A stretch of DNA of 32,960 nucleotides from Rudaea sp. (lineage in GTDB: Bacteria > Pseudomonadota > Gammaproteobacteria > Xanthomonadales > Rhodanobacteraceae): NCBI GenBank assembly GCA_031291055.1, contig JARLJU010000015.1:1-32960 (forward strand), read 5' to 3'. Under the pieces are notes generated by a model. That model ran no database searches and had not been told where the DNA came from. It worked only from the letters and a program-made list of their open reading frames with translations. Within the stretch, counting starts at the first letter, position 1. Every line of letters starts with the position of its first letter. The position numbers and the translations under genes were made by a program. Below, piece by piece: positions 15,468 through 24,535 of the stretch.

Positions 15468-17189
15468 ATGAGCACTCCAGATTTATCCGTTGACGCGACG
15501 ACACCGTCGGAACGCGATATGCCGAACTCCTCGCTGGAGTACCGTCGGCACCAGATGTTTCCCCGTCTTTCAGCGGCGGAGATTCAAAGTTTGCGGCGCT
15601 TCGCCCGGCCGATGTCGTTCAAGGCCGGCGAACTGATCTTCGAAACGGGGCACGTTGCACTCGGCCTGTTCGTGTTGTTGCGTGGGCGCGTGAGGATCTA
15701 TTCGCGCGACAGCTTCGGCCGCTCGACGCTCGTGACTGAACATGAAAACGGACACTTCATGGCCGAGTTGGCGCAACTCTCCGGCAAACCGGCATTGATC
15801 GACGGTGTCGCGCTGACGGACGTCGAGACGCTAGTGATCGAGCCGGAAAGGCTGCGCGCGTTGATCGTGGCCGATGCGCAGCTTGGCGAACACATCATGC
15901 GCGCCCTGATCCTGCGACGGCTTGGACTGATCGAGCAGGGGCTCGGGCCGATCATCGTGGGTGATGGCGACTGCTCGAAGCTGATGGGGCTGCAAAGTTT
16001 TCTGCGCCGCAACGCGTACCCCGCAACGGTGATCGACGCGCGCAGCGATCCCGAGGCGATCACGCTGCTTGGCGGGATGACCACCGGCCCCGATGACTTT
16101 CCGCTCGTCTTCTGCCCGAACGGCAACGTGCTGCGCGCACCGGACGAGGTCCAGCTCGCGTCATGTCTTGGACTCGTGCCGACCTTCGAGCCATCGCACG
16201 TCTATGACGTCGCGATCGTCGGCGCCGGGCCGGCCGGCTTGGCGGCGTCCGTGTATGCCGCCACGGAAGGCTTGTCGGTTGCCGTATTCGATCAGCGCGC
16301 GCCGGGCGGCCAGGCCGGCGCCAGCTCGCGGATCGAGAACTATCTGGGCTTTCCCACCGGTATTTCGGGCCAGGCACTCGCCGCGCGGGCGTTCCAGCAG
16401 GCGCTGAAGTTCGGCGCGCATCTGGCGATTCCCGGCAAGGTCACGGATGTGCGCCGTCATGAAGGCATCTTTCTGCTGACCTTGCTCGACGGGCAGCGCA
16501 TCGGCGCCCGCACGGTCGTGGTCGCGAGTGGCGCCGCCTATCGGAAGCCGACGGTGGACGGCTTCGATCGCTTCGATGGACGCGGCACGTACTACTGGGC
16601 GTCGACGATTGAAGCGAAGCTGGTGAAGGGACAGGACATCGTGTTGATCGGCGGGGGCAACTCCGCCGGCCAGGCGGTCGTGTTTCTCGCCAATTTCGCG
16701 CGCAGCGTTCGTGTGCTGATTCGCGGCAAGGATCTCGAGGCCAGCATGTCGAAATACCTGATCGACCGGATCGGCTCCTTGCCTAACGTCACGCTGTGCA
16801 CGCGCTGCACACTGCGTTCGCTTGATGGCGACGAAGCCGGACTGACACACCTTCACATCCGGCATGAAGACGAGGATGTGGACGAAGTCATCGCGACGCG
16901 TCATCTGTTTCTCTTTGTTGGCGCGGACCCGAAAACCGATTGGCTCGAGTCGAGCGGCGTGGAGCTCGACAACAGAGGGTTTGTCGTCACGGGTTTCGCC
17001 CGCAGTGAGCATGGGCTGTCTGAAACAGGCGAGCGATATCCGCTCGAAACCAGCATACCGGGCATGTTTGCAGTCGGCGACGTGCGTTCGGAGTCCGCGA
17101 AACGGGTGGCCGCTGCCGTAGGCGACGGCGCGGCCGTGGTCAGTCAGATCCATGCGTACCTGAGTCAGCTGACAGCGGCGGCCGCTTAA
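15468..17189 (+). CDS. Thioredoxin-reductase-like flavoprotein with N-terminal cyclic nucleotide-binding-like domain
   Basis: 573-residue soluble fusion. Residues about 30-155 are a Crp-like beta-roll (FKAGELIFETGHVALGLFVLLRGRVRIYS); about 160-235 is a glutaredoxin-like segment; about 246-573 is a TrxR-type FAD/NAD module with DVAIVGAGPAGLAA, RIENYLGFPTGISG, VLIGGGNSAGQA (about residue 391) and GMFAVGDVRS (about 530). The redox CxxC that thioredoxin reductases carry before the NAD glycine motif is absent (the region reads YYWASTIEA). A CTRC further on is in the wrong place to substitute. So it is an NAD(P)H oxidoreductase of unknown acceptor, perhaps switched by a ligand. It starts 38 bp after the porin gene, with GAGGT upstream. 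Confidence 0.9.
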   Translation: MSTPDLSVDATTPSERDMPNSSLEYRRHQMFPRLSAAEIQSLRRFARPMSFKAGELIFETGHVALGLFVLLRGRVRIYSRDSFGRSTLVTEHENGHFMAELAQLSGKPALIDGVALTDVETLVIEPERLRALIVADAQLGEHIMRALILRRLGLIEQGLGPIIVGDGDCSKLMGLQSFLRRNAYPATVIDARSDPEAITLLGGMTTGPDDFPLVFCPNGNVLRAPDEVQLASCLGLVPTFEPSHVYDVAIVGAGPAGLAASVYAATEGLSVAVFDQRAPGGQAGASSRIENYLGFPTGISGQALAARAFQQALKFGAHLAIPGKVTDVRRHEGIFLLTLLDGQRIGARTVVVASGAAYRKPTVDGFDRFDGRGTYYWASTIEAKLVKGQDIVLIGGGNSAGQAVVFLANFARSVRVLIRGKDLEASMSKYLIDRIGSLPNVTLCTRCTLRSLDGDEAGLTHLHIRHEDEDVDEVIATRHLFLFVGADPKTDWLESSGVELDNRGFVVTGFARSEHGLSETGERYPLETSIPGMFAVGDVRSESAKRVAAAVGDGAAVVSQIHAYLSQLTAAAA

Positions 17190-17260
17190 GGACGTCCTTT
17201 TCGCCAGAAGGCGCTGCTCGATGAGATACTGCTGGCGATCGGCGGGACGGGGGAGAAGAA

Positions 17261-20200
17261 TTGAGTACAGCGGCAATCATCGAGGGCGTTCGCGGATCGT
17301 CGCCGGACTCGGGAGCAAGCGTGCATTTTGATCAGGCGTGGTTCGACCGGCTCGCGCTCGAGGCACTACTGGTCGACGGAAACATCGTGCGCTATCGCGC
17401 GAGGTGGCAGGAAGGCGCGCGGTCGTGGCTGATCGCGGTGCCGACCGATCTGCCCTCGGACGCGGTATTGCGGCGCTTGCAGCAGGAATTCGCACTGGCC
17501 GACAAGCTCGAGTCGACATGGGCCGTGCGGCCGGTCGCGCTCATGCGGCTGTCGCGGGGGCCGGTGCTCGTGTACGAAGACAACGGCGGCACGCTGGTTC
17601 AGCCACCTGCCAACGGGATGATCGCGGTCGGCCGTTTCCTGCGCATTGCGGTCGGCGCCGCGCACGCGCTGCGTCTCGCGCACGCGCGCGGTGTCCTGCA
17701 TCGCGACCTCAAGCCGTCCAATCTGCTGGAAGGCCGTGACGGCACAATCCGATTGTTGGGTTTTCGTGATGCTTTCAGCCTTGTCGGCGATCCGCTGACC
17801 GAATTACCAGACACCTTGTACGGCACGCTGGCCTATATGTCGCCGGAGCAGGCCCGGCGGGCGGAAGGGCATGCCGACGAGCGAAGCGACCTGTATTCGC
17901 TCGGCGTGACGTTATACGAGCTGCTCACCGGGCAATTGCCCTTCGAGGCGGCGGATGCGGTCGAATGGGTCTATAACCACGTGGCGCGTCAGCCCGCCAA
18001 CCCGCGGCAACACCGTCGATCCTTTCCCGCTGTGCTGGGCTCGATCGTCCTGAAACTGCTGGCCAAAAACCCCGCGGAACGTTATCAAAGCGCCTCGAGT
18101 CTCGAGGCCGATTTGCGCCGTTGTCTGGCTGACTGGAACGAGATGCAGCATATCGTTCCATTCGAACCGGCCGCGGAGGACAACGTCAGAAACCTCGCTG
18201 TCACGCATCGTCTGTTTGGCCGCGCGCATGAATACAATACGCTGCTCGACGCGTTCGGGCGCAACGCGCGGCAGGCCATGGCGGAACTGATTTTCGTGTC
18301 CGGATACTCGGGTGCGGGCAAATCCGAGCTCGTGCGCAGCGTGCACCGCGCGACCGCGCAGACCGCTACGCTGTTCGCCTCGGGAAAGTTCGAGCAGTAC
18401 GGCCAGAACTCGCCGTACGCGCCGCTGATGCAGGCGATACGCTCCCTGTTCCAGCGCATCCTGGGCGAGAGCGATGGCGAGCTGGACAACTGGCGGAACG
18501 TGCTGCGCGAAGCTGTCGGCACGCAAGGCAAACTCCTCGTCAGTTACATCCCCGAACTGGAACTGGTGCTCGGCGTGCAGCCGGAGGTGCCGGACCTGCC
18601 GCCCGTGGAAGCGCAACTCCGTTTCCAGGCGCTGATCACTCGGCTGCTGTCCGTCTTCGCGACCGAGGCGCATCCGCTGATCCTTTTTTTCGATGACGTT
18701 CACTGGTTCGACGATGCAACCTTGAATTTCATCGCCTGTTTTCTGACGACGGTCGAGGACCGGCATGTGCTGCTGATCTGCGCATATCGCACCAATGAAG
18801 TCGACCGGTCGCCCAGGTTCAAGGCTTTCCTGAATGCGTTACCGGGCGCGAGCGCACGCATCTCCACGATCGACGTGGCGCCGCTCGATACCACGAATGT
18901 CACGGCCTTGCTGGCCGACGCGCTGCATTGCGGCTCCGCGCACGTCTATCCGTTGGCGGCGGTCGTTCACGAGAAGACGGGCGGCAATCCTTTTTTCATC
19001 AAACAACTGCTGCTTGCGCTGGCCGACAACCAGTTGATCCGTTACGACGGCATGGCCGGCCGCTGGACATGGGATATCGATCGGATTGGCGAATACGAGT
19101 CCTCCGATAACGTCGTTGACCTGATGGTTGCGCGTTTGACGAGGCTGCCCGCCGAGGCGCAGGCCGTCCTCAGGCTGCTGGCGTCGATGGGGCGGCGCCT
19201 CGACAGGGCGACCCTGGCGCGGATCGACCCTGACCGCGGCGTGGAATTGGAGCGCCGGCTGCATCCCGCAGTGGAGGCGGGTCTGACGGTATCGGACCGG
19301 ACGGGATTCGCCTTTGCGCACGACCGGGTCCAGGAGGCAGCGTACGCGCTGATTGCCGAGGAGGAGCGCGGTGCCGAACATGCCCGGATCGCGCGCATCC
19401 TGCTGGAAGATTTTGACATCGGCGACTTACAGAGGCCGGTGTTCGACATTGCTCATCATATCGAACGCGCCCAGGCGGCCGGGGCATTGCGCGTACTGGA
19501 TGCGCGCGAGACGACGGTCTTCAGCAGAATCTGTCTGCAGGCTGCCCGCCACGCCAAAGAAGCGATCGCCATCCAGTCCGCGCTGAGCTACCTGGACGTC
19601 GGGCAGACGCTGCTCGACGCCAGTGGCGAAGACTATTCGCAATCGCTCGGCTACGAGATCGGCATTCTGCGGGTGCAATGCCACATTCTGGATGCAAACT
19701 TCGAGGCCGCCGGCACCCAGATCGAAAAACTGCTGGATCAGAACCTGTCGGTCATTGCGCGCGTGTCGGTGTACAAGCTGAAGGCCGACATGCAGCAGCA
19801 TCTGTCGGACTATGAAGCGGCTGTCGATACCGCCCTCGAAGGGATCAAGCTGTTTGGTACGTATCTGCCGCGTTACCCGGAAGCGGCGGATGTCGAGGCG
19901 GCTTACCGCCGGCTCAATCAATCGCTTGGAGGGCGAACCCTCGCCTCGATCGCCGATCTGCCGCCTTTGCGCAACGCGGCAGTCGAATCAGAATTGAATC
20001 TGCTGGTGAGTATCTACGCGCCCGCATCGTTCGTGAACGAAAGGCTTGGCTTTCTCAACCTGTGCCATATGGTGCAGTTGACCATTGACCACGGTATCAC
20101 GGCGGCCTCGGCGCATTGCCTCGCGTGGTTCGGCGTGTACGTCGCGGAATTTTTCGGCGAGTACGCACAAGGGTTTGAATTCTCCCGCCTGGCAAGAACG

Positions 20201-22843
20201 CTGGTTGAGGAGCGCGGCTATCACGCGGTGATCACCAGTACGCTGGTTGCGCTCGATCAGGTCGCGGTCTGGACCCAACCTCTTTCGTATGTACTGGAAT
20301 GCGCACGCGCCGCATTCGAGTCGGCTGGCCCGAGTGGCGATCTGACGATGAGCTGCTACGCGTGCAATCACATCGTGTCGGACCTGCTGATTCTTGGGGT
20401 GCCGCTGGAGCAGGTCGACAAGGAAATCGACCTTGGGCTGTCATTCGCAAGACGGGTGCGTTTCAAGGACGTTGAAGGGATCCTCGAACTGCAGAAGCGC
20501 TTCGTCCACAGTTTGACGGACGGTCCTGGACTGCCGGGCAATTTCGGCGTCGTGGTGGACGGCAAAATGCGCTTCGATGCCGGCGAGCTCGATACCCAGA
20601 TGGCGACGCTGCGCTTCTGGGTCTGGCTGCTGAAGGGCGTCTCCTGTTATTTTCACGGCGACTATCAGAACGCACGGTATTGCCTCACCGAAGCCGGCGA
20701 GCTGAAGTGGGCGACCCCCGCGCATATTCATCTGCTGGACTATCACTTCTACACGGCGCTGACTCTGGCGACGCAGTCCGGTGGCGAGGATGCGGGCGTC
20801 GCGGTGGCTGCAATCGAGCCGCATCTGGCGAAGCTGCGCAATTGGGCGCAGCTCAATCCGGCCACGTTCAGGGACAAGTTCCTGTTAGTCGAGGCCGAAG
20901 TGGCGCGGCTCGGCGGTTCGCCGCTCGTGGCGCTGTCGTTGTACGAGCAGGCAGCCGAGGCGGCCTCGGAAAACGGCTTCAACCACGGCAATGCGTTGGC
21001 CCACGAACTCGCGTCGGGATGCTCCGAGGCGAACGGTCTGTTCAGTGCGGCACGCCATCACAGCCGTCGCGCGATCGACAGCTACACGCGTTGGGGCGCG
21101 CTGGCTAAAGTCAGGCAGCTCGAACGCGCCCAGCGTCCTGCCCAGCTTTCGCTCGAACGGCTGGTGACATCGCGGCCTTCGGTCGAAATCCCCGATGCGC
21201 AGCAGCAGTTCGACCTCGTGTCCGCATTGAAGTCGTCGCAGGTGCTGTCCGAGGAGATCGTGCTCGACAAACTCATCCGCACGCTGGTCACGCTCGCCAT
21301 CGTTCACGCCGGCGCGCAAAGCGGAATGCTGATCCTGTTAAAGGGCAATGTGCCGGTCGTCGAGGCGATTGGGCGGGACGAGCCAGGTGGCGTTCAGGTG
21401 ACGCTGGGTGAAGACACGTTGACGCGCGAGGATGTGCCGGCTTCGGTGTTGTACACGGCGTTGCGCACCCGCAAGCCGGTCGTGGTGGACGACGCGCAAG
21501 GCGATCCGCGGTTCGCATTCGACGTTTCCCTTTCGAACCGTTCCGTTCGTTCCGTGTGCTGTTTGCCGCTGGTCAAACAGGGTAACGCCGTTGGCGTGCT
21601 CTATCTGGAGAACAATCTGACCGCGGGCGTGTTCACGGCAAGCCGCACGTCGGTGCTGGAAATGCTGGCCTCGCAAGCCGCTATTTCACTTGAAACAGCC
21701 CGTCTGTACGCCGAACTCGTGGAAGAAAACAAGCGGCGCCAGCAAACGGAAATGGCGTTGCGCATGAGTGAGGAGGCGCTCGCTCTTGGGCAACGGATCA
21801 GTCGTTCGGGAAGCTATATCTGGAACTCGCTGACGGGCGAGCGCTACTGGTCGAAAGAGCTTTACAACGTGTTCGGCCTGCCGATCGAGGCGGGGAGCCC
21901 GAGCACCCAGGCGGTTCTCGAACGAATTCATCCGGAAGACCTCGACCTCTACCAGGAGACTGTCACACGGGCCGCGCACAACCGCACGCCGTTCCGGCAG
22001 AAGTATCGGATCGTGACGCCGGACGGCGCGGTCAAATATCTCGAGGTGCTTGGCGAGCCGTCGGGTGTCAGCAACTTTGTTGGCGTCGTCACGGATTTCA
22101 CGGATCGGCACACGACCGAACTGGCGTTGCAGAACGCCAAGATCGAACTGGCGAAAGCGTCGCGCGCGACCACGATGGGCGAGCTGGCTGCTTCCATCGC
22201 GCACGAAATCAATCAGCCTCTGGCGTCGATCGTGTCGAATGCGAGCGCGGGGCTCCGCTGGCTCAACCGTCCTGTGCCCGACATTCCGGAAGCGCTAGGA
22301 GGCTTGCGCGATATCGTGAAAGCTGGCAAACGAGCCGGCGACATCATCCGGGCGTTGCAGTCTCTGGCGAAGGAAGCGAAACCGAGCTTCGTTCCCACCG
22401 TGGTCGACGGTGTGGTTCGTGAAGTGTTCGAACTCGCGGCCGCTGAAGTCGAGCAGCGGAGTCTTGCCGTGCGACTCGATCTGGCGGCTGGCCGCTCAGT
22501 GATGGCCGACCGGGTGCAATTGCAGCAGGTTCTGTTCAACCTCGTTATGAACGCCGCGGATGCCATGAGTCATCTCGACGCGAAGCAGCGCTTGCTGAGC
22601 GTCACATCCCGCGTCGACGAGCGGGGATCGGTGGTCGTGTCCGTGCAGGACAACGGCAGCGGGATCAGCGAGGAGATCGGGTCGCGTATTTTCGACGCCT
22701 TCTTTACGACAAAGAAAACCGGCATGGGCATGGGACTCGCCATCTGCAAATCCATCATTGAAGCGCACGGCGGGACGCTGACCGCCGGTCCCGGCTACCC
22801 CCGCGGGACGATCTTTGTTTTCACGCTGCCGACTGCCGCGTAG
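17261..22843 (+). CDS. Giant hybrid Ser/Thr kinase - AAA ATPase - GAF - PAS - histidine kinase
   Basis: 1860-residue sensor of the trifunctional kinase type. Domains in order: protein-kinase-like (about 60-290; HRDLKPSN at 147-154); AAA/NACHT-like ATPase (Walker A GYSGAGKS, K354; Walker B LFFDDVHW, D478-D479); long helical TPR-like region (about 700-1300); GAF (about 1325-1490); PAS with PAC (about 1515-1625); HisKA with H1648 (SIAHEINQPL); HATPase_c with N-box LVMNAADAM, DNGSGIS and GMGMGLAICK. The start is TTG with GGGGGAGAA upstream and no in-frame ATG before the fold. In the kinase-like domain no Gly-rich loop or VAIK-type Lys is apparent, and the DFG position reads GFR (167-169), so phosphotransfer there is doubtful. 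No receiver protein is nearby; its 3' end overlaps a convergent regulator by 23 bp. Confidence 0.92.
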   Translation: MSTAAIIEGVRGSSPDSGASVHFDQAWFDRLALEALLVDGNIVRYRARWQEGARSWLIAVPTDLPSDAVLRRLQQEFALADKLESTWAVRPVALMRLSRGPVLVYEDNGGTLVQPPANGMIAVGRFLRIAVGAAHALRLAHARGVLHRDLKPSNLLEGRDGTIRLLGFRDAFSLVGDPLTELPDTLYGTLAYMSPEQARRAEGHADERSDLYSLGVTLYELLTGQLPFEAADAVEWVYNHVARQPANPRQHRRSFPAVLGSIVLKLLAKNPAERYQSASSLEADLRRCLADWNEMQHIVPFEPAAEDNVRNLAVTHRLFGRAHEYNTLLDAFGRNARQAMAELIFVSGYSGAGKSELVRSVHRATAQTATLFASGKFEQYGQNSPYAPLMQAIRSLFQRILGESDGELDNWRNVLREAVGTQGKLLVSYIPELELVLGVQPEVPDLPPVEAQLRFQALITRLLSVFATEAHPLILFFDDVHWFDDATLNFIACFLTTVEDRHVLLICAYRTNEVDRSPRFKAFLNALPGASARISTIDVAPLDTTNVTALLADALHCGSAHVYPLAAVVHEKTGGNPFFIKQLLLALADNQLIRYDGMAGRWTWDIDRIGEYESSDNVVDLMVARLTRLPAEAQAVLRLLASMGRRLDRATLARIDPDRGVELERRLHPAVEAGLTVSDRTGFAFAHDRVQEAAYALIAEEERGAEHARIARILLEDFDIGDLQRPVFDIAHHIERAQAAGALRVLDARETTVFSRICLQAARHAKEAIAIQSALSYLDVGQTLLDASGEDYSQSLGYEIGILRVQCHILDANFEAAGTQIEKLLDQNLSVIARVSVYKLKADMQQHLSDYEAAVDTALEGIKLFGTYLPRYPEAADVEAAYRRLNQSLGGRTLASIADLPPLRNAAVESELNLLVSIYAPASFVNERLGFLNLCHMVQLTIDHGITAASAHCLAWFGVYVAEFFGEYAQGFEFSRLARTLVEERGYHAVITSTLVALDQVAVWTQPLSYVLECARAAFESAGPSGDLTMSCYACNHIVSDLLILGVPLEQVDKEIDLGLSFARRVRFKDVEGILELQKRFVHSLTDGPGLPGNFGVVVDGKMRFDAGELDTQMATLRFWVWLLKGVSCYFHGDYQNARYCLTEAGELKWATPAHIHLLDYHFYTALTLATQSGGEDAGVAVAAIEPHLAKLRNWAQLNPATFRDKFLLVEAEVARLGGSPLVALSLYEQAAEAASENGFNHGNALAHELASGCSEANGLFSAARHHSRRAIDSYTRWGALAKVRQLERAQRPAQLSLERLVTSRPSVEIPDAQQQFDLVSALKSSQVLSEEIVLDKLIRTLVTLAIVHAGAQSGMLILLKGNVPVVEAIGRDEPGGVQVTLGEDTLTREDVPASVLYTALRTRKPVVVDDAQGDPRFAFDVSLSNRSVRSVCCLPLVKQGNAVGVLYLENNLTAGVFTASRTSVLEMLASQAAISLETARLYAELVEENKRRQQTEMALRMSEEALALGQRISRSGSYIWNSLTGERYWSKELYNVFGLPIEAGSPSTQAVLERIHPEDLDLYQETVTRAAHNRTPFRQKYRIVTPDGAVKYLEVLGEPSGVSNFVGVVTDFTDRHTTELALQNAKIELAKASRATTMGELAASIAHEINQPLASIVSNASAGLRWLNRPVPDIPEALGGLRDIVKAGKRAGDIIRALQSLAKEAKPSFVPTVVDGVVREVFELAAAEVEQRSLAVRLDLAAGRSVMADRVQLQQVLFNLVMNAADAMSHLDAKQRLLSVTSRVDERGSVVVSVQDNGSGISEEIGSRIFDAFFTTKKTGMGMGLAICKSIIEAHGGTLTAGPGYPRGTIFVFTLPTAA

Positions 22844-24434
22844 CAGGAAGATAGCGCGCATGTCGGGCGCTGATGTCGTCCTGCTCGCCTTCCGCCTGGA
22901 GCTTCGCCATCGCATACGCACGGGTCGATTCGGACAGGCGATATTTCGCCACTGGGCCCTCGAATTCAACGCCGACAAGCGATTTCGCGACCAGTTCACC
23001 AATGCTGCCGATCGCGTTCGCCACTGTGTACGCCTCGTCGCACGCGACCGCGCACATCGCCTCGAACGTAAAGGCGTCGCCGAATACCGCGAGACGCCGG
23101 AACAGCGACCGGGCGTTCTGATCGAGTATCGCGAAGCTCCAGTCGAACGTCGCGCGCAAGGTCTGATGGCGCGGCAGCGCGGTCCGGTAACCGCCCGCCA
23201 GAATCGCCATGCGATCGTCCAGCCGGCGATGCACGCCTTCCACGCCGAGCGCGACGACGCGCGCCGCCGCGAGCTCGATCGCCAGCGGAATGCCGTCAAG
23301 CCGGCGGCAAATCTCCCCGACGAGCTGGAGTTCCGTGCTGTCGCTGCCCACGTTTCCTTGCAATGAATTGGCGTGCTGCAGAAACAGCGTCACTGCCGAA
23401 CACCGCAGGATGTCCGCATCGGCGGAGTGAGGCAACGGTACATCCAGCGGTTCAACCCGAAACACCGTCTCGGGCATGATGCGCAGCGGTTCTCTACTCG
23501 TGACGAGCACCCGGAGCGCATCGTTGCCGGCAACCAGGGCTTCGACGATGTGCGCCATGATGCCGATCACATGCTCCGCGTTATCGAGTACAAGCAGTCT
23601 GCGCTGCCGGGCCAGGGCCGCCACCACCTGTTCGACATCGACTTGCGGATCGGGCACGGACAGCCCGCAGCGCTCGACAATGGCGCGGAGCACGGCCTCC
23701 TCGGTGGTCAGCTGGGCCAGTTCGACAAAACAGACGGGCTCCTCAAAGTCCGCCGAGCTATGGTGTGCTGCTTCGACAGCGACACTCGTTTTGCCAATGC
23801 CGCCGGCGCCCACCAGCGTCAACACATGTGTCTGTTCCAGCAGCGCGCGGATTTGCCTGACCGCGAGGTCGCGCCCCAGCAGTCCGGATTTAGGCGTCGG
23901 GAGACGGCGAGCGCGCCACGCCCGCGAGGCGGATGCCTGTACGCCGGACGCCCGTACGCCGGATGCCCGTACGCCGGATGCCCGTACTCCGGCTTCGTCG
24001 GACAGGACGTTCGTTCGGCGCTGGCGAAGCTGATACCCGCGTCCTGGCACGGTGAGAATCAGATCCCGGTCCCGACCGAGTACTTTGCGTAGTGCGGACA
24101 GATGAACCTGAATGTTGTTTTCTTCGACGATGGTATTCGGCCAGACGATATTCATCAACTCGTCTTTCGTGACGAGACGACCATCGGCGGAAGCCACGGC
24201 GGCAAGGATGTCGAAAGCGCGGGATCCGAGCTGAACGGTTTCGCCGTTCAGCTGCAGCGTGCGCATCTCGAGATCGATCTGAAAGCGGCCTAATTCGATC
24301 ATGACTTTTTCAGGTTCAGGAGCAGTGAGCGAGTCACGGAAAAGATTTTGCGTGCCGGCGGCGCGGGGGGCAGTCGCCGGCGCCGGAGTTTGGCACGCTC
24401 GAAAGTACCGCTCCATGACTGATGTGTCTTGCAT
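22821..24434 (-). CDS. Winged-helix/ATPase transcriptional regulator, apparently C-terminally short
   Basis: 537-residue regulator with an OmpR/PhoB-type winged helix (about 45-138: SRAFDILAAVASADGRLVTK, VHLSALRKVLGRD, VPGRGYQL) and an NB-ARC/AfsR-like ATPase (Walker A GAGGIGKT at 209-216; Walker B RLLVLDNAEHV; SREPL; GIPLAIELAAARV). A linker with four pentapeptides (149-168) joins them. Related proteins usually continue for several hundred residues of TPR-like sequence after the RHARY motif; here the frame ends 8 codons later, inside the overlap with the convergent kinase gene. The start is uncertain: 24434 is the longest frame, ATG 24416 and ATG 24302 (MIELGRF) are alternatives, none with a strong ribosome site. 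Confidence 0.8.
   Translation of the reverse strand: MQDTSVMERYFRACQTPAPATAPRAAGTQNLFRDSLTAPEPEKVMIELGRFQIDLEMRTLQLNGETVQLGSRAFDILAAVASADGRLVTKDELMNIVWPNTIVEENNIQVHLSALRKVLGRDRDLILTVPGRGYQLRQRRTNVLSDEAGVRASGVRASGVRASGVQASASRAWRARRLPTPKSGLLGRDLAVRQIRALLEQTHVLTLVGAGGIGKTSVAVEAAHHSSADFEEPVCFVELAQLTTEEAVLRAIVERCGLSVPDPQVDVEQVVAALARQRRLLVLDNAEHVIGIMAHIVEALVAGNDALRVLVTSREPLRIMPETVFRVEPLDVPLPHSADADILRCSAVTLFLQHANSLQGNVGSDSTELQLVGEICRRLDGIPLAIELAAARVVALGVEGVHRRLDDRMAILAGGYRTALPRHQTLRATFDWSFAILDQNARSLFRRLAVFGDAFTFEAMCAVACDEAYTVANAIGSIGELVAKSLVGVEFEGPVAKYRLSESTRAYAMAKLQAEGEQDDISARHARYLPATRQSAA
23931..23990. repeat. Four tandem 15-bp repeats encoding a GV(R/Q)AS linker
   Basis: Four head-to-tail 15-bp units at 23931-23945, 23946-23960, 23961-23975 and 23976-23990, differing by one or two bases (unit like GGATGCCCGTACGCC). 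Read on the minus strand they encode GVRAS three times and then GVQAS, residues 149-168 of the winged-helix/ATPase regulator. The length is a multiple of three, so copy-number change would lengthen or shorten the linker without breaking the frame. Confidence 0.92.
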
Positions 24435-24535
24435 GTTAGTGCGATGCTTTGTAGGAAAGTCTATGGGCGCAGCCGGGGTGCCGCTTGTCCGGTCGAGCTA
24501 CCTTCCGATCAAGCCGCGAAGAGCCGGTGGCTGGT

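Noticed and set aside
16797..16808. CTRC motif in the TrxR-like flavoprotein considered as the redox disulfide
   Set aside because: It lies after the NAD glycine motif, not in the canonical CxxC place beside the flavin, so position argues against it.
23931..23990. Short tandem repeats considered as a CRISPR-like or satellite element
   Set aside because: The units abut without spacers and encode a pentapeptide in frame within a gene.
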